A stretch of DNA of 64,000 nt from Methanocella arvoryzae MRE50. GTDB lineage: Archaea > Halobacteriota > Methanocellia > Methanocellales > Methanocellaceae. Every line of letters begins with the position of its first letter. Position 1 is the first letter of the stretch. This document shows positions 62,058-64,000 of the stretch, one piece after another. The notes beneath the pieces are model-generated. The model was not told where the DNA came from. It worked only from the letters and a program-made list of their open reading frames with translations, and made no database searches. The DNA is taken from contig NC_009464.1 in assembly GCF_000063445.1 (NCBI RefSeq), positions 620,001-684,000 of the forward strand, in the 5' to 3' direction. Made by a program: the position numbers and the translations under genes.

Positions 62058-62690
62058 TTAGGGCTCGATCACTGAATTGTTGATTATAGTGTAGCTGTGG
62101 TGGTCGTAAATGTCATCTCCGGGCAGGAGATAGACTTTATTCTTGTAAGCAAACGGGTGGTAATGGTCAATAGCATAAATTCGATCGTCATATGGCATCA
62201 TATAAACATGGTAACTATCGATACCATTTACAAGACCCCATACTTCTGGAGAGCTGTTTGGACCTATAATCTGGCGTATTTCGATAACAATACAGGCCAG
62301 TTCTCGATATAATTCATCCACGTTATCAGGGTTTTTAATATTGACATCTATCTCAAAGCATATGAAACTATGATTGATAATACTATTTGGCCCAGATACT
62401 TCATTAGTATGGACACCTATTAGGTCGACAACAGAATACTGCGACCAATTAAGATCACTAATAACATTATTATCTACAGGGGATATATCCGGATTAGTTG
62501 TTGTATCATTATTAATTATCGCTATTGTAGAATTGACAGTGTGATTCTCAAAGTTGCTTGAAGTAGTATTATCATCTAAATTGGGATTCGTGGTTACAAT
62601 CGTTGTATTAAAAAAACCGAGGGTATTTAATGATATTACAACAATGATAAGTAGGAAGATTGCAATTGTTATTACTTTAAAAAGTTTCAT
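62058..62690 (-). CDS. anchored or secreted protein with many N-glycosylation sequons
   Basis: About 210 residues from ATG at 62690. A hydrophobic N-terminus (about residues 3-25) is followed by an Asn/Thr/Ser-rich spacer with many N-x-S/T sites and then a compact domain (YHVYMMPYDDRIYAIDHYHP). It starts 10 bases after the stop of the Ig-like protein gene and is probably co-transcribed. Family not recognised. Confidence 0.6.
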   Translation of the reverse strand: MKLFKVITIAIFLLIIVVISLNTLGFFNTTIVTTNPNLDDNTTSSNFENHTVNSTIAIINNDTTTNPDISPVDNNVISDLNWSQYSVVDLIGVHTNEVSGPNSIINHSFICFEIDVNIKNPDNVDELYRELACIVIEIRQIIGPNSSPEVWGLVNGIDSYHVYMMPYDDRIYAIDHYHPFAYKNKVYLLPGDDIYDHHSYTIINNSVIEP

Positions 62691-62700
62691 ATCATCACCA

Positions 62701-64000
62701 TTAAATCTCATAAAATGTTACAGTACCCTTGTAGCCACCGTTACACATATCAAATTGTGATCCGCCGATGTATTCATCACTGTATATACGATAATTTCCG
62801 TTAGGTCCACCTATATCCCAATCGGCATAACCATCATTTTTAACATAACTGGATCTTAGGTTATGGCGGACTAACGGACCATCATAGCACCAGACACACA
62901 TGCAGTTTGTTCTTTCATTCCCATTTCCCTTTATTATCCTAAAGTTCCCACTTGCCACATACGCCTGATAATCCTCCACCGGCTCTTCATCCCCCGGCCC
63001 CGGCTGCCCTTTCGCATTAACCTTAACGGATTTTTCCGCCTGCTCCCCGAACCACACACTATCCTCTGCGATCATCCTGAACTTCAAACTATAATCCCCC
63101 GGCCCGGGAGCCTTGATCTGAAACTGAAACGTGTATTCCCCGCCCGGCCGTACCTCGGTGACACCACTCATCGGCATGCTCGTCTTACCAGTAAACTTGT
63201 ACGCATCGCCAGTGTTGCCGTTAATCATACCGAGATCGACGTGATTGGTACCATCGACATACCACGTGCCAGTACCGGTATTCCTCATCGTAATCTTCGC
63301 CTGATAAACATCGCCTTCAAGCATCTCACCAGGAATATCCACTGATACAACCTTTGCATCCCTGACAACGGGGTCGACACGGATCGTTTTAGTCATCTCA
63401 TCCCCGAACCACCCGTAACCTCCGCCCTGCATACGATACGTCACCACATAACTACCCGGCTGCCCGGGCGCCTGCAAGACAGTAGAAAACACATTGCTCG
63501 TAGAAGGCAATACCCCACCCTCCGGGACGGGGATTGTGTCAGCGCCGAAAGCTCCCCCGTAGGACGCCAGCGTGTAGCCTTGAGCGTTGACCCACGGAGT
63601 ATTACCCGTATTCTCAAACGTCATCTGACACGGATAACGATCCCCCGCAATTACAGAAACAGGAAGATTATCACTAACATACCTGGCGTCGACATAATAC
63701 CTGAACAGCACGATGAAATGCGAGACCGCATGCTCCGACTCCATGCCCAGATCATCATACGCTACAGCTTCAATCTCATAATTGCCCTCTGTGAACCGTT
63801 TAGTATCCCCCGACCAATGGTCACCGGTGATCTTTGCCTTGACCCATTCACCGCCGCTGACCCGGTAAAAAACAAGCTTAATAGTCCTGCCCTGGCCGGG
63901 CATAAGCCGGCCAGATATTGTAATACGCTCATCAATATACCGGGTATCACCATCAACAGGGCTGGTAATAGTGATCGCCGAACTCTCCCCCGTCGGAGCT
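62701..64000 (-). CDS. extracellular multi-domain Ig-like protein, 5' end outside window
   Basis: The frame stays open to the right edge, so the N-terminus is missing. About 433 visible residues hold beta-sandwich repeats resembling NBR1-like or bacterial CARDB-type domains: FENTGNTPWVNAQGYTLASY and MRNTGTGTWYVDGTNHVDLG. A Cys-containing C-terminal domain follows (NCMCVWCYDG, FDMCNGG). Probably a surface or secreted binding protein. Confidence 0.7.
   Translation of the reverse strand, partial: APTGESSAITITSPVDGDTRYIDERITISGRLMPGQGRTIKLVFYRVSGGEWVKAKITGDHWSGDTKRFTEGNYEIEAVAYDDLGMESEHAVSHFIVLFRYYVDARYVSDNLPVSVIAGDRYPCQMTFENTGNTPWVNAQGYTLASYGGAFGADTIPVPEGGVLPSTSNVFSTVLQAPGQPGSYVVTYRMQGGGYGWFGDEMTKTIRVDPVVRDAKVVSVDIPGEMLEGDVYQAKITMRNTGTGTWYVDGTNHVDLGMINGNTGDAYKFTGKTSMPMSGVTEVRPGGEYTFQFQIKAPGPGDYSLKFRMIAEDSVWFGEQAEKSVKVNAKGQPGPGDEEPVEDYQAYVASGNFRIIKGNGNERTNCMCVWCYDGPLVRHNLRSSYVKNDGYADWDIGGPNGNYRIYSDEYIGGSQFDMCNGGYKGTVTFYEI

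Overview
The window is archaeal and most probably comes from a methanogen of the Methanomicrobia/Halobacteriota branch; Methanocella (Rice Cluster I) is my best guess. The support is an archaeal SRP RNA, the archaeal/eukaryotic-type ribosomal protein operon (S4e, L19e, L32e, Rnp1, aIF1/SUI1), an RNA polymerase D subunit with two complete [4Fe-4S] motifs, Cbf5, TATA-box promoters, and mixed ATG/GTG/TTG starts with GGAGG-type ribosome binding sites. The genus is inference.

1-13.2 kb is ordinary chromosome with some unusual genes: SRP RNA, a winged-helix protein, a CheW-CheC fusion, an ABC exporter, a TPR protein, several secreted or membrane proteins, a membrane-anchored protein with ADP-ribosyltransferase signatures, and a 0.3-kb element with terminal inverted repeats.

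13.2-36.3 kb is information processing, nearly all on the minus strand. The S10/spc cluster runs from rpl3 down through secY, adk, two tandem EMC3-like (DUF106) genes, cmk and cbf5, then tRNA-Ser(GGA). A separately promoted S13-S4-S11-rpoD unit ends at a terminator and is followed by tRNA-Leu(UAA). Ahead of rpl3 lies about 770 bp without a gene, full of short hairpins, which may be a structured RNA.

36.4-58.2 kb is an accessory island. A relE-like pseudogene and copies of a dispersed repeat mark its left side; the same repeats, inverted, lie on its right side near 56.9-58.2 kb. Inside is an AT-rich defence module: a C5-cytosine methyltransferase with two perfect 19-bp palindromes at its promoter, a MutL/MORC-type GHKL ATPase, a Z1-domain ATPase, a PD-(D/E)XK (DUF4420-like) protein and an AIPR protein. 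Meeting its end is a small HhH-GPD glycosylase resembling the methanogen plasmid G/T mismatch enzyme Mig, which would repair deaminated 5-methylcytosine. Next is a 1055-residue SF1 helicase-phospholipase D-TPR protein resembling Mokosh type II, flanked by two decayed peroxiredoxin copies whose intact relative is at 57.3 kb. HEPN/nucleotidyltransferase pairs, HicB orphans with a HicA remnant, a frameshifted TPR gene and an intact 1060-bp insertion sequence complete the island.

58.2-64 kb holds a second nucleotidyltransferase-HEPN pair, an RNase HI, two stand-alone receiver-domain proteins, a 14-bp minisatellite just upstream of a third HEPN gene, and two extracellular proteins, the last running off the right edge.

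All calls come from reading the sequence and family knowledge; no database search or folding was run.
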